From Sphingobium sp. Cam5-1 (GTDB taxonomy: Bacteria; Pseudomonadota; Alphaproteobacteria; Sphingomonadales; Sphingomonadaceae): DNA of 64,000 bases. The translations under genes were made by a program, and so were the position numbers. The notes under the pieces are model-generated. The model was not told the DNA's origin, ran no database searches, and saw nothing but the letters and a program-made list of their open reading frames with translations. The DNA lies in contig NZ_CP065141.1 of assembly GCF_015693305.1 (NCBI RefSeq), positions 24,509 through 88,508 of the forward strand. The letters are read 5' to 3'. Positions 63,945 through 64,000 of the stretch are shown here, piece after piece (position 1 is the first letter of the stretch; every line of letters begins with the position of its first letter).

Positions 63945-63964
63945 TAAGCGTGTCAACACGCTTA
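63945..63964 (-). promoter_or_regulatory. Operator/promoter of the vir operon
   Basis: TAAGCGTGT-CA-ACACGCTTA, a perfect 9-bp inverted repeat. On the minus strand its centre contains TTGACA, a consensus -35 reading toward the vir genes. A clear -10 was not found. A regulator bound here would block the operon. Confidence 0.6.
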
Positions 63965-64000
63965 TTCCGGCACCACACCAACCTCTTGTGTTCTAGACCT

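Overview
The window reads as part of a large conjugative plasmid from a high-GC alphaproteobacterium, most likely a sphingomonad (Sphingobium, Sphingomonas or Novosphingobium type). This rests on the combination of an iteron-type RepA origin, a ParA partition locus, a Ti-type TraA relaxase with TraC and TraD, a complete VirB/VirD4 type IV secretion operon, two identical IS6100 copies, several Tn3-family transposons and a TonB-dependent receptor. No rRNA, tRNA or CRISPR array was seen. All names come from reading motifs by eye; no database was searched.

Layout. (1) 1-11.7 kb: accessory block of small unknown genes, a 2.03-kb tandem duplication carrying a DUF4942-type adenine/cytosine methyltransferase, a divergent XRE-regulator/sigma-region-4 pair around nested palindromes, a serine recombinase and ssb. 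(2) 11.7-18.3 kb: a module bounded by two inverted IS6100 copies, with a secreted LVIVD propeller protein, a SnoaL remnant and a TonB receptor. (3) 18.3-25.4 kb: nested and damaged Tn3-family elements. A tnpA with a large in-frame deletion is followed by a complete 4.1-kb transposon with 38-bp ends, which abuts an outer-membrane phospholipase fragment. (4) 25.5-29 kb: serine recombinase, histidine phosphatase, a DinJ/YafQ-type toxin-antitoxin pair and a frameshifted SprT-like gene. (5) 29-32.6 kb: replication and partition, with parA, a ribbon-helix-helix partner, four arrays of 8-bp repeats, repA, seven iterons, an AT-rich stretch and a DnaA box. (6) 32.6-41.5 kb: DNA transfer genes (TraG coupling protein, TraD, TraC, oriT, TraA) plus a frameshifted nucleotidyltransferase-HEPN gene, a DUF1971 gene and a serpin lipoprotein. 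(7) 41.5-49.3 kb: two Tn3-family transposases, one in a complete 4.6-kb transposon carrying an SDR oxidoreductase. (8) 49.3-64 kb: a leftward operon virB1-virB11/virD4 with a TrbM-like protein, an EexN-like lipoprotein and an LPD7-domain protein, probably driven from a promoter with a 20-bp operator near 63.95 kb.

Working together: RepA and the iterons replicate the plasmid. ParA, its small partner and the octamer arrays probably segregate it. TraA nicks near 36.2 kb and the relaxosome is brought to the VirB channel by one of two coupling proteins. The most unusual signals are a 16-bp perfect palindrome present six times across the window, the 8-bp array family whose second array is also the 3' coding sequence of parA, a 29-residue holin-like toxin candidate with tandem hairpins, and the operator-rich XRE/sigma-like locus. 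Several single-base frameshifts are present; some may be sequence errors.
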